Notes: generated by a model from the letters alone, not told the origin. Counted from the first letter of the stretch, positions 17,852-26,496 are shown. The stretch: DNA of 64,000 nt from Streptomyces sp. NBC_01262 (GCF_036226365.1 NZ_CP108462.1:6294501-6358500); one strand, 5' to 3'. Numbers and translations: made by a program.

Positions 17852-20182
17852 ATGACCGGCCCCGACGCGGCGACCGCGACGCCAACCGTGGGCGCCCCCA
17901 CCCAGTCCGGCGCCGCCGAGTCCGTGGCGCCGCACGGCCTGGGCGTGAGCCTGCCGCCGACCGACGGCCTGGCGAAGGCGCAGGGCACCTACCCGTACGC
18001 CGCCGACCTGTGGGCCGAGGGCCTGCTCTGGGCAGCCGTGCTCCGCTCGCCGCACCCCCACGCCCGCATCCTGTCCGTGGACACCACCGAGGCCGCGGCG
18101 ATGCCCGGCGTGCGCGCCGTCGTCACGCACGAGGACGTGCCCGGGGACGCCACGCACGGCCGGCGGGTCGCCGACCGCCCGGTCTTCGCCAAGGACACCG
18201 TCCGCCACCACGGCGAGGCGATCGCCGCCGTGGCCGCCGACCACCCGGACACCGCCCGCCTCGCGGCGGCGGCCGTACACGTCGAGTACGAGATCCTCGA
18301 ACCGATCACGGACCCGGAGAAGGCCTTCTCGGCCGAGCCGCTGCACCCCGACGGCAACCTGATCCGGCACATCCCGCTGCGCTTCGGCAACCCCGACGCG
18401 GTCGGCGAGGTCATCGTCGAGGGCCTGTACCGGGTCGGCCGGCAGGACCCGGCGCCGATAGGAGCGGAGGCCGGGCTCGCGGTCCCCAGACCCGACGGCG
18501 GCGTGGAGCTGTACGTGGCGTCCACCGACCCGCACACCGACCGCGACCTGGCGGCGGCGTGCTTCGGGCTGGAGACGGACCGGGTGAAGGTGGTCGTCAC
18601 CGGCGTGCCCGGCGCGATGGGCGACCGCGAGGACTCGGGCGTGCAGATCCCGCTCGGCCTGCTGGCCCTGAAGACCGGCTGCCCGGTGAAGTTCGTGGCG
18701 ACCCGCGAGGAGTCGTTCCTCAGTCACTCCCACCGCCACCCCACCCTGCTGCGCTACCGCCACCACGCCGACGCCGAGGGCCGCCTGGTCAAGGTCGAGG
18801 CCCAGGTCCTGCTGGACGCGGGCGCCTACGCCGACACCTCCTCCGACGCCCTCGCCGCCGCTGTCGCCTTCGCGGCCGGGCCCTATGTCGTCCCGCACGT
18901 CTTCGTCGAGGGCTGGGCGGTGCGCACCAACAACCCGCCGTCGGGCCATGTGCGCGGCGAGGGCGCGATGCAGGTCTGCGCGGCCTACGAGGGCCAGATG
19001 GACAAGCTCGCCGCCAAACTCGGCCTGGACCCGGCCGAGATCCGCATGCGCAACGTCATGGCCACCGGCGACCTGCTCCCCACCGGCCAGTCCGTCACCT
19101 GCCCGGCCCCCGTCGGCGAGCTCCTCAAGGCCGTACGCGACGCCGACCTGCCCCCGCTGCCGGTGGACGACGACGAGTCGCTCTGGCTGCTCCCCGGCGG
19201 CCCCGAGGGCGCGGGCGAGCCGGGCGCGGTCCGGCGCGGGGTCGGCTACGCGCTCGGCATGGTGCACATGCTCGGCGCAGAGGGCACCGACGAGGTGTCC
19301 ACCGCCACCGTGCGCATCCACGACGGCCAGGCCACCGTCATCTGCGCCGCCGTCGAGACCGGCCAGGGCTTCACCACGCTGGCCCGCCAGATCGTCCAGG
19401 AGGTGCTCGGCGTCGAGGAGGTCCGCGTCCTGCCCTCCGACACCGACCAGCCCCCCGCCGGCGCCTCCGCCCGCGGCCGCCACACCTGGGTGTCGGGCGG
19501 CGCCGTCGAGCGCGCCGCCAAGATGGTCCGTACGCAGCTTCTCCAGCCGCTCGCCGGCAAGTTCGGCATGTCCGTCGAACTGCTCACCATCGCCGACGGC
19601 AAGATCACCTCCTACGACGGTGTGCTGTCCACCACCGTCGAGGAGGAGCTCGCCGGCAAGGAGCTCTGGGCCACCGCCCAGTGCCGCCCCCACCCCACCG
19701 ACGCCCTCGACGACACCGGCCAGGGCGACGCCTTCGTCAGCCTCGTCTTCTGCGCCGTACGCGCCGTGGTCGACGTCGACATCGAGCTGGGCGCCGTGCG
19801 CGTGGTCGAAATGGCCGTCGCCCAGGATGTCGGCCGGGTCCTCAACCCCAAGCAGCTCGCCGCCCGCATCGAGGCCGGGGTCACCCAGGGCGTCGGCATG
19901 GCCCTCATGGAGGACCTGCGCGCGCCGCGCGGCATCATCAAGCGCCCCAACCTGACCGGCTACGCCCTGCCGACCGCCCTCGACGCCCCTGACGTCCGCA
20001 TCATCAAGCTCGTCGAAGAGCGCGACGTCGTCGCCCCCTTCGGTGCCAAGGCCGTCAGCGCCGCCCCCGTCGTCACCTCCCCGGCCGCCGTGGCCGCCGC
20101 CGTCCGCGCCGCCACCGGCCGCCCGGTCAGCCGGCTGCCGATCCGGCCGCAGCACGCGGTGGCCAAGCCCCAGCAGGGGTGA
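17852..20182 (+). CDS. Molybdenum hydroxylase large (Mo-binding) subunit, non-canonical active site
   Basis: This 776-residue molybdopterin-binding subunit of the xanthine dehydrogenase/CO dehydrogenase family has full length and both lobes. Three hallmark loops depart from the family. The glycine-rich GGGFGGKED loop reads PGAMGDRED (near 252-261). The RGFGAPQ loop reads RGEGAMQ (near 367-373). The C-terminal GAKGVGEAG segment, which carries the catalytic Glu, reads GAKAVSAAP (731-739), with Ala in place of Glu. Substrate hydroxylation by the classical mechanism is therefore doubtful. The start at ATG 17852 has GAGAGGGA upstream. It is the third gene of the operon. It could be a divergent subfamily with another reaction or a non-catalytic homologue. 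Confidence 0.85.
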   Translation: MTGPDAATATPTVGAPTQSGAAESVAPHGLGVSLPPTDGLAKAQGTYPYAADLWAEGLLWAAVLRSPHPHARILSVDTTEAAAMPGVRAVVTHEDVPGDATHGRRVADRPVFAKDTVRHHGEAIAAVAADHPDTARLAAAAVHVEYEILEPITDPEKAFSAEPLHPDGNLIRHIPLRFGNPDAVGEVIVEGLYRVGRQDPAPIGAEAGLAVPRPDGGVELYVASTDPHTDRDLAAACFGLETDRVKVVVTGVPGAMGDREDSGVQIPLGLLALKTGCPVKFVATREESFLSHSHRHPTLLRYRHHADAEGRLVKVEAQVLLDAGAYADTSSDALAAAVAFAAGPYVVPHVFVEGWAVRTNNPPSGHVRGEGAMQVCAAYEGQMDKLAAKLGLDPAEIRMRNVMATGDLLPTGQSVTCPAPVGELLKAVRDADLPPLPVDDDESLWLLPGGPEGAGEPGAVRRGVGYALGMVHMLGAEGTDEVSTATVRIHDGQATVICAAVETGQGFTTLARQIVQEVLGVEEVRVLPSDTDQPPAGASARGRHTWVSGGAVERAAKMVRTQLLQPLAGKFGMSVELLTIADGKITSYDGVLSTTVEEELAGKELWATAQCRPHPTDALDDTGQGDAFVSLVFCAVRAVVDVDIELGAVRVVEMAVAQDVGRVLNPKQLAARIEAGVTQGVGMALMEDLRAPRGIIKRPNLTGYALPTALDAPDVRIIKLVEERDVVAPFGAKAVSAAPVVTSPAAVAAAVRAATGRPVSRLPIRPQHAVAKPQQG

Positions 20183-20334
20183 GCGAGGGCCTGCGGGCCT
20201 GGAGCGGGGTTTCACCCGAACGGCGTAATGCGCAGGCGTGCGGGTCGCGACGGCAGCGGGTCGCTGCGACGGTCGAGGTGTTTGCTCCTGCCTGCGCCGT
20301 TCCGTGCGCGGCAACACGAAGCCAAGGAGTAGCC

Positions 20335-21102
20335 ATGGCTACCAACATCAATGGCAACGTGACGCTCGGCAAGCTTCCTCCGAAGATCGACGAGCGGACC
20401 CTCCAGCTCTCCAACTACCTCACCCGCGAGATGCCCCTGGCACCGGAAACCCAGGACTGGACGAAGAAGGTCCAGGACTGGGATCCCCTCGGAAACCACG
20501 ACTACGGCGACTGCGTACAGGCCGGCGCCCTCCACATGCAGCAGAACTGGACGGCGTACGACGCCCCCGAGGAGTTCGTCCCCACCACCCAGCAGGCCCT
20601 GGATGCCTACGCGGCCATCACCGGGTTCAAGAAGGGCGACCCCTCCACCGACCGGGGCACCCGCATGATCGACGCCCTCAACCACTGGCGGCGCAACGGC
20701 ATCGGGGGCAACTCCATCCTGGGCTACGCGGCCTGCGAGCCCCAGAGCACCGAGAGCATCAAGGACGCGATCGTCCTGTTCCAGGCGGCCTACATCGGCA
20801 TCGGCCTGCCGCTCACCGCGCAGAACCAGACCGTATGGTCCGTTCCTCCCGGCGGTCCGTTCGGCCGGGGCGGCATCAACAGCTGGGGCGGACACGCCAT
20901 CCCCCTCATCGCCTACGACCGCCGGCAGCTCATCTGCGTCACCTGGGGCCGCCTGCAGGCCATGACCTGGGGCTTCCTCCGGACCTACTGCGACGAGGCG
21001 TACGCCGTCCTGAGCGACCAGTGGACCGGCAGGGACGAGGTGTCGCCCAACGGCTTCACCCTCCAGCAGCTCAAGAAGGATCTGGCCGAAGTAACGGGGT
21101 GA
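20335..21102 (+). CDS. Papain-like cysteine peptidase-fold protein
   Basis: This 255-residue protein has no signal peptide. The arrangement GNHDYGDCVQAGALHM (Cys near residue 64), INSWGGHAIPLIAYD (His near 183) and VTWGRLQAMTWGFLRTYCDE (polar residue near 204) matches the Cys-His-Asn order of a C1/papain-like fold. Similar proteins occur in phages and actinobacteria as 'C1-like' proteins of unknown target, and activity is not shown. AAGGAG precedes the ATG at 20335. It follows the molybdenum hydroxylase operon by 152 bp, and a strong hairpin ends it at 21121, so it is probably its own unit. Confidence 0.65.
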   Translation: MATNINGNVTLGKLPPKIDERTLQLSNYLTREMPLAPETQDWTKKVQDWDPLGNHDYGDCVQAGALHMQQNWTAYDAPEEFVPTTQQALDAYAAITGFKKGDPSTDRGTRMIDALNHWRRNGIGGNSILGYAACEPQSTESIKDAIVLFQAAYIGIGLPLTAQNQTVWSVPPGGPFGRGGINSWGGHAIPLIAYDRRQLICVTWGRLQAMTWGFLRTYCDEAYAVLSDQWTGRDEVSPNGFTLQQLKKDLAEVTG

Positions 21103-21120
21103 CCTTCACTCTTCACCATC

Positions 21121-21160
21121 ACGCGTCGGCGGCCGGGAAGGATCCCGGCCGCCGACGCGT
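21121..21160. terminator. Terminator between papain-like gene and tRNA-Cys
   Basis: A perfect 18-bp stem (21121-21138 with 21143-21160, 4-base loop) lies between two convergent genes and can serve both directions. Confidence 0.85.
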
Positions 21161-21176
21161 GACGCGATGAGGACAG

Positions 21177-21248
21177 AGGCAGTGGCGGGAATCGAACCCG
21201 CGTAACTCGCTTTGCAGGCGAGCCCCTAAACCACTCGGGCACACCGCC
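21177..21248 (-). tRNA. tRNA-Cys (GCA)
   Basis: A 72-nt tRNA on the minus strand. The acceptor GGCGGTG pairs with CACTGCC with one G-T wobble, the discriminator is U73 as expected for Cys, the anticodon loop is CTGCAAA in a CTCGC/GCGAG stem, and the T arm is GCGGGTTCGATTCCCGC. CCA is not encoded. Confidence 0.95.
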
Positions 21249-21355
21249 TAGGTGACCACTGCGTCGACCATAGGCGGGGTGCCCCGGGGCCGGTCAACGG
21301 TCCGGGCGGGGCGGCAATGCGATGTTCACGGGGGTTCACATTCGGGGGCGGGAGT

Positions 21356-21571
21356 TCATGGGAGTTCATGAACGGACGGGAGTTCGTGGCTCTGGTGGCC
21401 GCCGCTGGCGAGCATGCGGATCTCGCCCTGGGTGCTGATCTCGGCCTGGATGATGCCGGTGGTGTCGGAGTAGACGGGGTGGCCTCCGGCGCCCTTGCGC
21501 TCGGTCGCGGTGACGACGACGGTGTCGCCGGACTCGGGGAAGGTCAGCTCGTAGCTCTTGACGTGCGACAT
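21356..21571 (-). CDS. Small hypothetical protein
   Basis: This 71-residue protein starts SHVKSYELTFPESGDTVVVT and is beta-rich in its first half; the second half (GIIQAEISTQGEIRMLASGG) may form the end of a small barrel. It resembles the short Streptomyces DUF6296-like proteins, but I am not certain. Its last codons fall in a tandem repeat of GGAGTTCATG, so the C-terminus may vary between strains. It lies 7 bp after the alpha/beta hydrolase on the same strand, suggesting co-transcription. Confidence 0.6.
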   Translation of the reverse strand: MSHVKSYELTFPESGDTVVVTATERKGAGGHPVYSDTTGIIQAEISTQGEIRMLASGGHQSHELPSVHELP

Positions 21572-21578
21572 ATGTGCG

Positions 21579-22436
21579 TTATGCCCGTTCCTCGGCGAGG
21601 AATTCTTCCACCACGGGCCGGAACAGTTCGGGTTCGTCGACCCACGGATAGTGACCGACCTCGTGCAGCGGCTGCCAGCGGCCCCTGGGGAAGGACTCCG
21701 CGACGGCCTTGCCCGCGTGCATGCCGCTGACGGCGTCGCGGTCGCCGGTGATGACCAGTACGGGGCAGGTCACCTCGTGCAGCCGCTCCAGGAGGGCCAG
21801 GCGGGTCGGCTCGTCCACGCCCTGCCAGAAGCCGGCGCGGGGGACGGGGTGGAGCTGGGCGGCCTCGGAGGCGGCATGGGCCTGCTGGGGTTCGTCCCAG
21901 CGGCCGTAGGCCATGGGCGCGATGCGCAGGAGGAGGGTCTTGACCTCGTCGAGGTCCTCCGCGCTCTCCAGGTCGTGCAGCGCGACCATGGCCTCCGGCC
22001 ACCACGGCTCGGCGGCCCGCTCCTGGAAGATCTCCCGGGCGTCGTCGGGCAGCTCGCCCTGCAGGCGCGAGCCGGGGGTGACCAGGACCAGGTGGGTGAG
22101 CAGCTCGCCGTACGAGGCTGCGTACGCCTGCGCGGTCGCCGCCGCCGCGTCATGCGCGAGCAGCGCGAAGCGATCGAGGCCGAGGTGCTCGCGCAGCGCT
22201 TCCACGTCCTGCGCGAGCCGCGTGAACGCGTAGGCCGCCGGGTCCTGCGCGGGCGGGGTGCCGCCCGTCCCCCTGCTGTCCGGGATCACCAGCCGGTGGG
22301 ACAGGTCCAGGGCGCCCAGATCCCCCAGATAGGCGGCGTCCCGCGCCGGGCCCCCGGCCAGGCACACCAGGGCGGGGCCCTCGCCCAGGGTCCGGTAGGC
22401 GATCTCGGTTCCGTCGTACGACGTGAAGTGCGGCAT
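21579..22436 (-). CDS. Alpha/beta-hydrolase with Asp at the nucleophile elbow
   Basis: This 285-residue alpha/beta-hydrolase fold protein has HGG-equivalent LAGGPARDAA near residue 27, the elbow ALLAHDAAAA with Asp96 where esterases and peptidases have Ser (GxSxG), the acid in ITGDRDAVSG and the catalytic His in EVGHYPWVDEP. Asp at this place is the rule in haloalkane dehalogenases and epoxide hydrolases, but the rest looks closer to the proline-iminopeptidase/esterase group. The reaction is therefore uncertain. ATG 22436; probably first gene of a two-gene unit with the small protein at 21356. Confidence 0.8.
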   Translation of the reverse strand: MPHFTSYDGTEIAYRTLGEGPALVCLAGGPARDAAYLGDLGALDLSHRLVIPDSRGTGGTPPAQDPAAYAFTRLAQDVEALREHLGLDRFALLAHDAAAATAQAYAASYGELLTHLVLVTPGSRLQGELPDDAREIFQERAAEPWWPEAMVALHDLESAEDLDEVKTLLLRIAPMAYGRWDEPQQAHAASEAAQLHPVPRAGFWQGVDEPTRLALLERLHEVTCPVLVITGDRDAVSGMHAGKAVAESFPRGRWQPLHEVGHYPWVDEPELFRPVVEEFLAEERA

Positions 22437-22538
22437 GCCGTACGTGTTCCCTGCCTTCGGCGGCGTAGGCCCAAGGACCGAGCCCGCGTCAGCCGAACGG
22501 CAGGGGTGAAACGGCGGTACGCCCCTTACGCTGTGCGG

Positions 22539-23945
22539 GTGACAGCCGCAGAACCGCAGACCGACCTGCCTCTTCCCGCGCCCGTGCGCCCGCCGGCCGA
22601 CGACGCCACGGCGACCGTATGGACGCGCCCGTACCGCGCTCTCACCGTCGGCATGGTCTCCGTCGTCCTGCTCATCGCCTTCGAGGCGACGGCGGTCGGC
22701 ACCGCGATGCCGGTCGCGGCCCGCGAGCTCGACGGGCTGTCGCTGTACGCGTTCGCCTTCTCCGGCTACTTCACGACCTCGCTGTTCTCCATGGTCCTCA
22801 GCGGCCAGTGGGCCGACCGCAGCGGCCCGCTCCAGCCGCTCGTGGCCGGCATCGGCGGCTTCGCCGCCGGGCTCGTCATCTGCGGCACCGCCCAGTCCAT
22901 GTGGCCCTTCGTCCTCGGCCGCGCCGTCCAGGGCCTGGGCGGCGGCCTGGTCATCGTCGCCCTGTACGTCGTCGCCGGCCGGGCCTACCCGGAGCGGCTC
23001 GGGCCGACCGTGATGGCCGCCTTCGCCGCCGCCTGGGTCGTGCCGTCGATCGTCGGCCCCCTGGTGTCCGGGACGGTCACCGAGCACCTCGGCTGGCGCT
23101 GGGTGTTCCTCGCGATACCCGTGCTCGTCGTCGTACCGCTGCTCACCGCGCTGCCCGCCCTGCGCCGGGCGACCGGCGGCGGCGACGGGGCCCCGCTCGA
23201 CCGCCGCCGGGTGCTGCTCGCGGGCGGCATCGCGCTGGGCGCGGCGCTGCTCCAGTACGCGGGCCAGGACCTGCGCCGGTCCGCGCTGGCGCCCGCCGTG
23301 CTGGGCGCCGCCCTGCTGGTGCCGTGCGCTCTGCGGCTGCTGCCGCCCGGCACGTTCCGCGCGGCGCGCGGACTGCCGTCCGTGGTGCTGCTGCGCGGGG
23401 TCGCCGCGGGCACCTTCATCGGGGCCGAGAGCTTCATCCCGCTGATGCTCGTCACCCAGCGCCACCTCTCCCCGACGCTGGCCGGCCTCTCCCTCGCCGG
23501 CGCCGGCGTCACCTGGGCGCTGGGCTCCTACCTCCAGTCCCGCCCCCGCTTCGAACCCCACCGCTACCGCCTCGCCGTCCTCGGCATGCTCCTGTCGGCC
23601 CTCGCCCTCACCGGCCCCGCCCTCACCCTCCTCCCCGGCGCCCCCGCCTACGCCGCCGCCATCTCCTGGGCCGTAGGCGGCCTCGGCATCGGCCTGGTCA
23701 TCGCCTCCCTCGGCGTCCTGCTCCTGCGCCTCTCCCCGCCCGAGGAGGCCGGCGCGAACTCCGCCGCGCTGCAGGTCAGCGACGCCCTCTTCAACCTCGT
23801 CCTGATCAGCGCCGCCGGCACGGTCTTCGCCGCGCTCGGCGGCGCGGGCCACGCCGGGGCGTTCGTCGCGGTCTTCGTACCGATGGTCGGGCTGGCCCTG
23901 GTGGGGGCCTGGGTGGCGTCGCGGCTGCGGCCCACGGCCGGTTAG
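22539..23945 (+). CDS. MFS transporter, DHA2-like drug exporter
   Basis: This 468-residue major facilitator protein has about 12-14 membrane helices. It begins with a soluble acidic N-terminus, then a first helix VGMVSVVLLIAFEATAVGTA. The motif-A region SGQWADRSG, motif-B-like LGRAVQGLGGGLVIVALYVV, and motif-C-like VVPSIVGPLVSGTVTEHLGW place it among H+-antiport drug exporters. The substrate is unknown. GTG 22539 is preceded by TACGCT (22527-22532) at six bases, so a leaderless mRNA is likely; GTG 22533 is an in-frame alternative. Its TAG stop lies inside the operator-like repeats of the toxin-antitoxin pair. Confidence 0.88.
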   Translation: MTAAEPQTDLPLPAPVRPPADDATATVWTRPYRALTVGMVSVVLLIAFEATAVGTAMPVAARELDGLSLYAFAFSGYFTTSLFSMVLSGQWADRSGPLQPLVAGIGGFAAGLVICGTAQSMWPFVLGRAVQGLGGGLVIVALYVVAGRAYPERLGPTVMAAFAAAWVVPSIVGPLVSGTVTEHLGWRWVFLAIPVLVVVPLLTALPALRRATGGGDGAPLDRRRVLLAGGIALGAALLQYAGQDLRRSALAPAVLGAALLVPCALRLLPPGTFRAARGLPSVVLLRGVAAGTFIGAESFIPLMLVTQRHLSPTLAGLSLAGAGVTWALGSYLQSRPRFEPHRYRLAVLGMLLSALALTGPALTLLPGAPAYAAAISWAVGGLGIGLVIASLGVLLLRLSPPEEAGANSAALQVSDALFNLVLISAAGTVFAALGGAGHAGAFVAVFVPMVGLALVGAWVASRLRPTAG

Positions 23946-23969
23946 TACCCGGTAGTACCAGGCGGTACC
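23945..23969. promoter_or_regulatory. Three GTACC iterons at exact 10-bp spacing (antitoxin operator candidate)
   Basis: GTACC occurs at 23945-23949, 23955-23959 and 23965-23969, all on the same strand and one helical turn apart, ending nine bases before the antitoxin start codon. Ribbon-helix-helix antitoxins bind repeated short sites on one DNA face, so this is a good autoregulation operator candidate. Confidence 0.6.
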
Positions 23970-23977
23970 ATGGGCTT

Positions 23978-24175
23978 ATGCCTGCACTGAACCTGCGCTT
24001 CACCGAAGAGGAACTGGACGCCCTGCGCGAGCGCGCCGAGGCCGAGGGGCGCAGCATGCAGTCGATAGCGCACGATGCTGTCGTACAGGCGATCAGCCAA
24101 CGTTCCCGGCTCTTCGAGGACGCGGCGGCTCACGTGCTCAAGGTGAGCGGCGAGCTCAACCGGAGGCTCGCTTGA
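23978..24175 (+). CDS. CopG/ribbon-helix-helix antitoxin of a Doc system
   Basis: This 65-residue protein begins PALNLRFTEEELDALRERAE, matching a ribbon-helix-helix fold: a short beta strand (ALNLRF) and two helices (TEEELDALRERAEAEG and SMQSIAHDAVVQAI). The C-terminal segment (DAAAHVLKVSGELNRRLA) would wrap and neutralise the toxin. Its stop overlaps the toxin TTG start (CTTGA), the usual translational coupling of type II pairs. It is probably autoregulated through the GTACC repeats just upstream. No ribosome binding site is obvious. Confidence 0.85.
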   Translation: MPALNLRFTEEELDALRERAEAEGRSMQSIAHDAVVQAISQRSRLFEDAAAHVLKVSGELNRRLA

Positions 24176-24543
24176 CGTACTACCTGACGCTCCCTGAGCT
24201 GCTGGATCTGGCGCAGCGCCTGGGCGCGGACGAGGTGCGCGACTACGGCCTCCTGGAGTCGGCGCTGGCCCGTCCCCGGGCCACGGTCTTCGGCCAGGAC
24301 GCCTACCCGGATGTGTGGCAGAAGGCCGCCGCGCTGATGGAGTCGCTGGCGCGCAACCACGCCCTGGTGGACGGCAACAAGCGCATCGCCTGGTACGCGA
24401 CGTGGGTGTTCCTGCAGATCAACGGACACACGCTCCGCGCTGACTTCGATGTGGACGAGGCCGAAGCCTTCGTGCTGGCGGTGTGCCAGGGCCTGCTGGA
24501 CGTCCCCAAGATCGCTGAATCACTGCCCCGCTTCGGCGGCTGA
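24172..24543 (+). CDS. doc: Doc-type Fic-fold toxin
   Basis: This 123-residue death-on-curing family toxin has the Fic/Doc motif HALVDGNKR near residues 63-71 (His base, Asp/Asn metal and phosphate binding). Doc of phage P1 phosphorylates EF-Tu using ATP; the same activity is expected, not shown. The start is TTG 24172, overlapping the antitoxin stop by four bases, with CGGAGG upstream. The length fits the family (~125) and the motif is intact, so the toxin is probably functional. Confidence 0.9.
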   Translation: MTYYLTLPELLDLAQRLGADEVRDYGLLESALARPRATVFGQDAYPDVWQKAAALMESLARNHALVDGNKRIAWYATWVFLQINGHTLRADFDVDEAEAFVLAVCQGLLDVPKIAESLPRFGG

Positions 24544-24702
24544 CGCCGCCGAACACCGCCGTGTGACCCCTGTCGCACATGCGGCGGACGCGCCGTCGTT
24601 CTGCCGGAGGGACGGCCGTGGCGCCGGTAGGCTGGCCGGGTTTTCGTACCGACGTAGTCGACGCAGACGACGTAACCGCCCCGACGGCCACCCCCGGAGA
24701 CC

Positions 24703-26496
24703 GTGACTACCACCGCCGCTTCCACCTCGCATCACCTCTCCCCGGCCTTCCCGGGACGCGCCCCCTGGGGCACGGCGAACAAGCTGCGTGCCTGGCAGCA
24801 GGGCGCGATCGACCGCTATGTCGCGACGCAGCCGCGCGACTTCCTGGCCGTGGCGACCCCGGGCGCCGGCAAGACGACGTTCGCGCTCACGCTCGCGTCG
24901 TACCTGCTGCACAACCACCTGATCCAGCAGATCACGGTGGTCGCACCGACCGAGCACCTGAAGAAGCAGTGGGCGGAGGCGGCCGCGCGGATAGGGATCA
25001 AGCTGGACCCGGAGTACAGCGCGGGCCCGGTGAGCCGGGAGTACCACGGGGTGGCGGTGACGTACGCGGGCGTGGGCGTACGCCCGATGCTGCACCGGAA
25101 CCGGTGTGAGAGCCGCAAGACGCTGGTGATCCTGGACGAGATCCATCACGCGGGCGACAGCAAGTCGTGGGGCGAGGCGTGCCTGGAGGCGTTCGAGCCG
25201 GCGACCCGCAGGCTCGCGCTGACCGGCACCCCGTTCCGCTCGGACACCAACCCGATCCCCTTCGTGACGTACGAGGAAGGGAACGACGGGATCCGCCGCA
25301 GCTCGGCCGACTACACCTACGGCTACGGGAACGCGCTCGCGGACGGCGTCGTGCGCCCCGTCATCTTCCTCTCCTACAGCGGCAACATGCGCTGGCGCAC
25401 CAAGGCCGGCGACGAGATCGCCGCCCGCCTCGGCGAGCCCATGACCAGGGATGCCATCGGCCAGGCCTGGCGCACCGCGCTCGCGCCGACCGGTGACTGG
25501 ATCCCGAACGTGCTGCGCGCCGCCGACCAGCGGCTGACGGAGGTCCGTAAGGGCATCCCGGACGCCGGGGCGCTGGTGATCGCCACGGACCAGGACAGCG
25601 CCCGGGCGTACGCGAAGCTGATCAAGGAGATCACCGGGCACAAGGCCACCGTCGTGCTGTCGGACGAGGCGGCGGCGTCGAAGAAGATCGAGGAGTTCAC
25701 GGACTCCGACGACCGGTGGATGGTGGCCGTCCGCATGGTCTCGGAGGGCGTGGACGTGCCGCGGCTGGCGGTCGGGGTGTACGCCACGACCATCTCGACA
25801 CCGCTGTTCTTCGCGCAGGCCGTGGGCCGTTTCGTGCGGTCCCGCCGCCGGGGCGAGACGGCCTCGGTCTTCGTGCCGACCATCCCGATGCTGCTGGAAT
25901 TCGCCAACGAGATGGAGGTCGAGCGCGACCACGTGCTCGACAAGCCGAAGAAGGACGGCGGCGACGAGGACATCTACGCCGAGGAGGACAAGCTCCTCGC
26001 CGAGGCCGAGCGCGAGCAGGATGAGGACACCGGCGAGGAGCAACTGCCCTTCGAGGCCCTCGAATCGGACGCGGTCTTCGACCGGGTGCTGTACGACGGC
26101 GCCGAGTTCGGCATGCAGGCGCACCCGGGCAGCGAGGAGGAGCAGGACTACCTCGGCATCCCGGGACTGCTGGAGCCGGACCAGGTGCAGATGCTGCTGC
26201 AGAAGCGCCAGGCCCGCCAGATCGCGCACAGCCGAAAGAAACCGGACGAAGAAGCGGACCTGCTGGAGCTGCCCGCCGAGCGCCGGCCCATCGTCACGCA
26301 CAAGCAGTTGCTGGAGCTGCGCAAGCAGCTGAACACGCTGGTCGCCGCCTACAACCACCAGAGCGGAAAGCCGCACGGAGTGATCCACAACGAGCTGCGC
26401 CGGGTGTGCGGCGGCCCGCCGAGCGCGGAGGCGACGGCGGGGCAGCTCGGCGAGCGCATCAAGAAGATCCAGGAGTGGGCCACACGGATGCGGTGA
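24703..26496 (+). CDS. SF2 DEAD/DEAH-box helicase
   Basis: This 597-residue superfamily 2 helicase of the type III restriction/XPB-like kind has Q-like LRAWQQGAID, Walker A ATPGAGKTTF (residues ~50-59), DEIHHAG (motif II, ~145), LTGTPFRSD (motif III) and QAVGRFVRSRR (motif VI). Residues ~405-450 are very acidic (KKDGGDEDIYAEEDKLLAEA). The C-terminus (TAGQLGERIKKIQEWATRMR) is helical. It probably unwinds or translocates on DNA; the physiological role in Streptomyces is not known to me. The start is GTG 24703 with CGGAGA upstream. No restriction or defence gene is adjacent. Confidence 0.88.
   Translation: MTTTAASTSHHLSPAFPGRAPWGTANKLRAWQQGAIDRYVATQPRDFLAVATPGAGKTTFALTLASYLLHNHLIQQITVVAPTEHLKKQWAEAAARIGIKLDPEYSAGPVSREYHGVAVTYAGVGVRPMLHRNRCESRKTLVILDEIHHAGDSKSWGEACLEAFEPATRRLALTGTPFRSDTNPIPFVTYEEGNDGIRRSSADYTYGYGNALADGVVRPVIFLSYSGNMRWRTKAGDEIAARLGEPMTRDAIGQAWRTALAPTGDWIPNVLRAADQRLTEVRKGIPDAGALVIATDQDSARAYAKLIKEITGHKATVVLSDEAAASKKIEEFTDSDDRWMVAVRMVSEGVDVPRLAVGVYATTISTPLFFAQAVGRFVRSRRRGETASVFVPTIPMLLEFANEMEVERDHVLDKPKKDGGDEDIYAEEDKLLAEAEREQDEDTGEEQLPFEALESDAVFDRVLYDGAEFGMQAHPGSEEEQDYLGIPGLLEPDQVQMLLQKRQARQIAHSRKKPDEEADLLELPAERRPIVTHKQLLELRKQLNTLVAAYNHQSGKPHGVIHNELRRVCGGPPSAEATAGQLGERIKKIQEWATRMR

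Noticed and set aside
17315-20317. 1000-codon open frame antisense to the molybdenum hydroxylase genes
   Set aside because: Gly/Val/Arg-rich composition without motifs, fully antisense to three coupled genes with clear domains; typical shadow of high-GC codon usage.
20335-21248. Prophage or integrated element at tRNA-Cys
   Set aside because: Only one phage-like protein; no integrase, attachment-site repeat or other phage genes, and flanking genes are ordinary.
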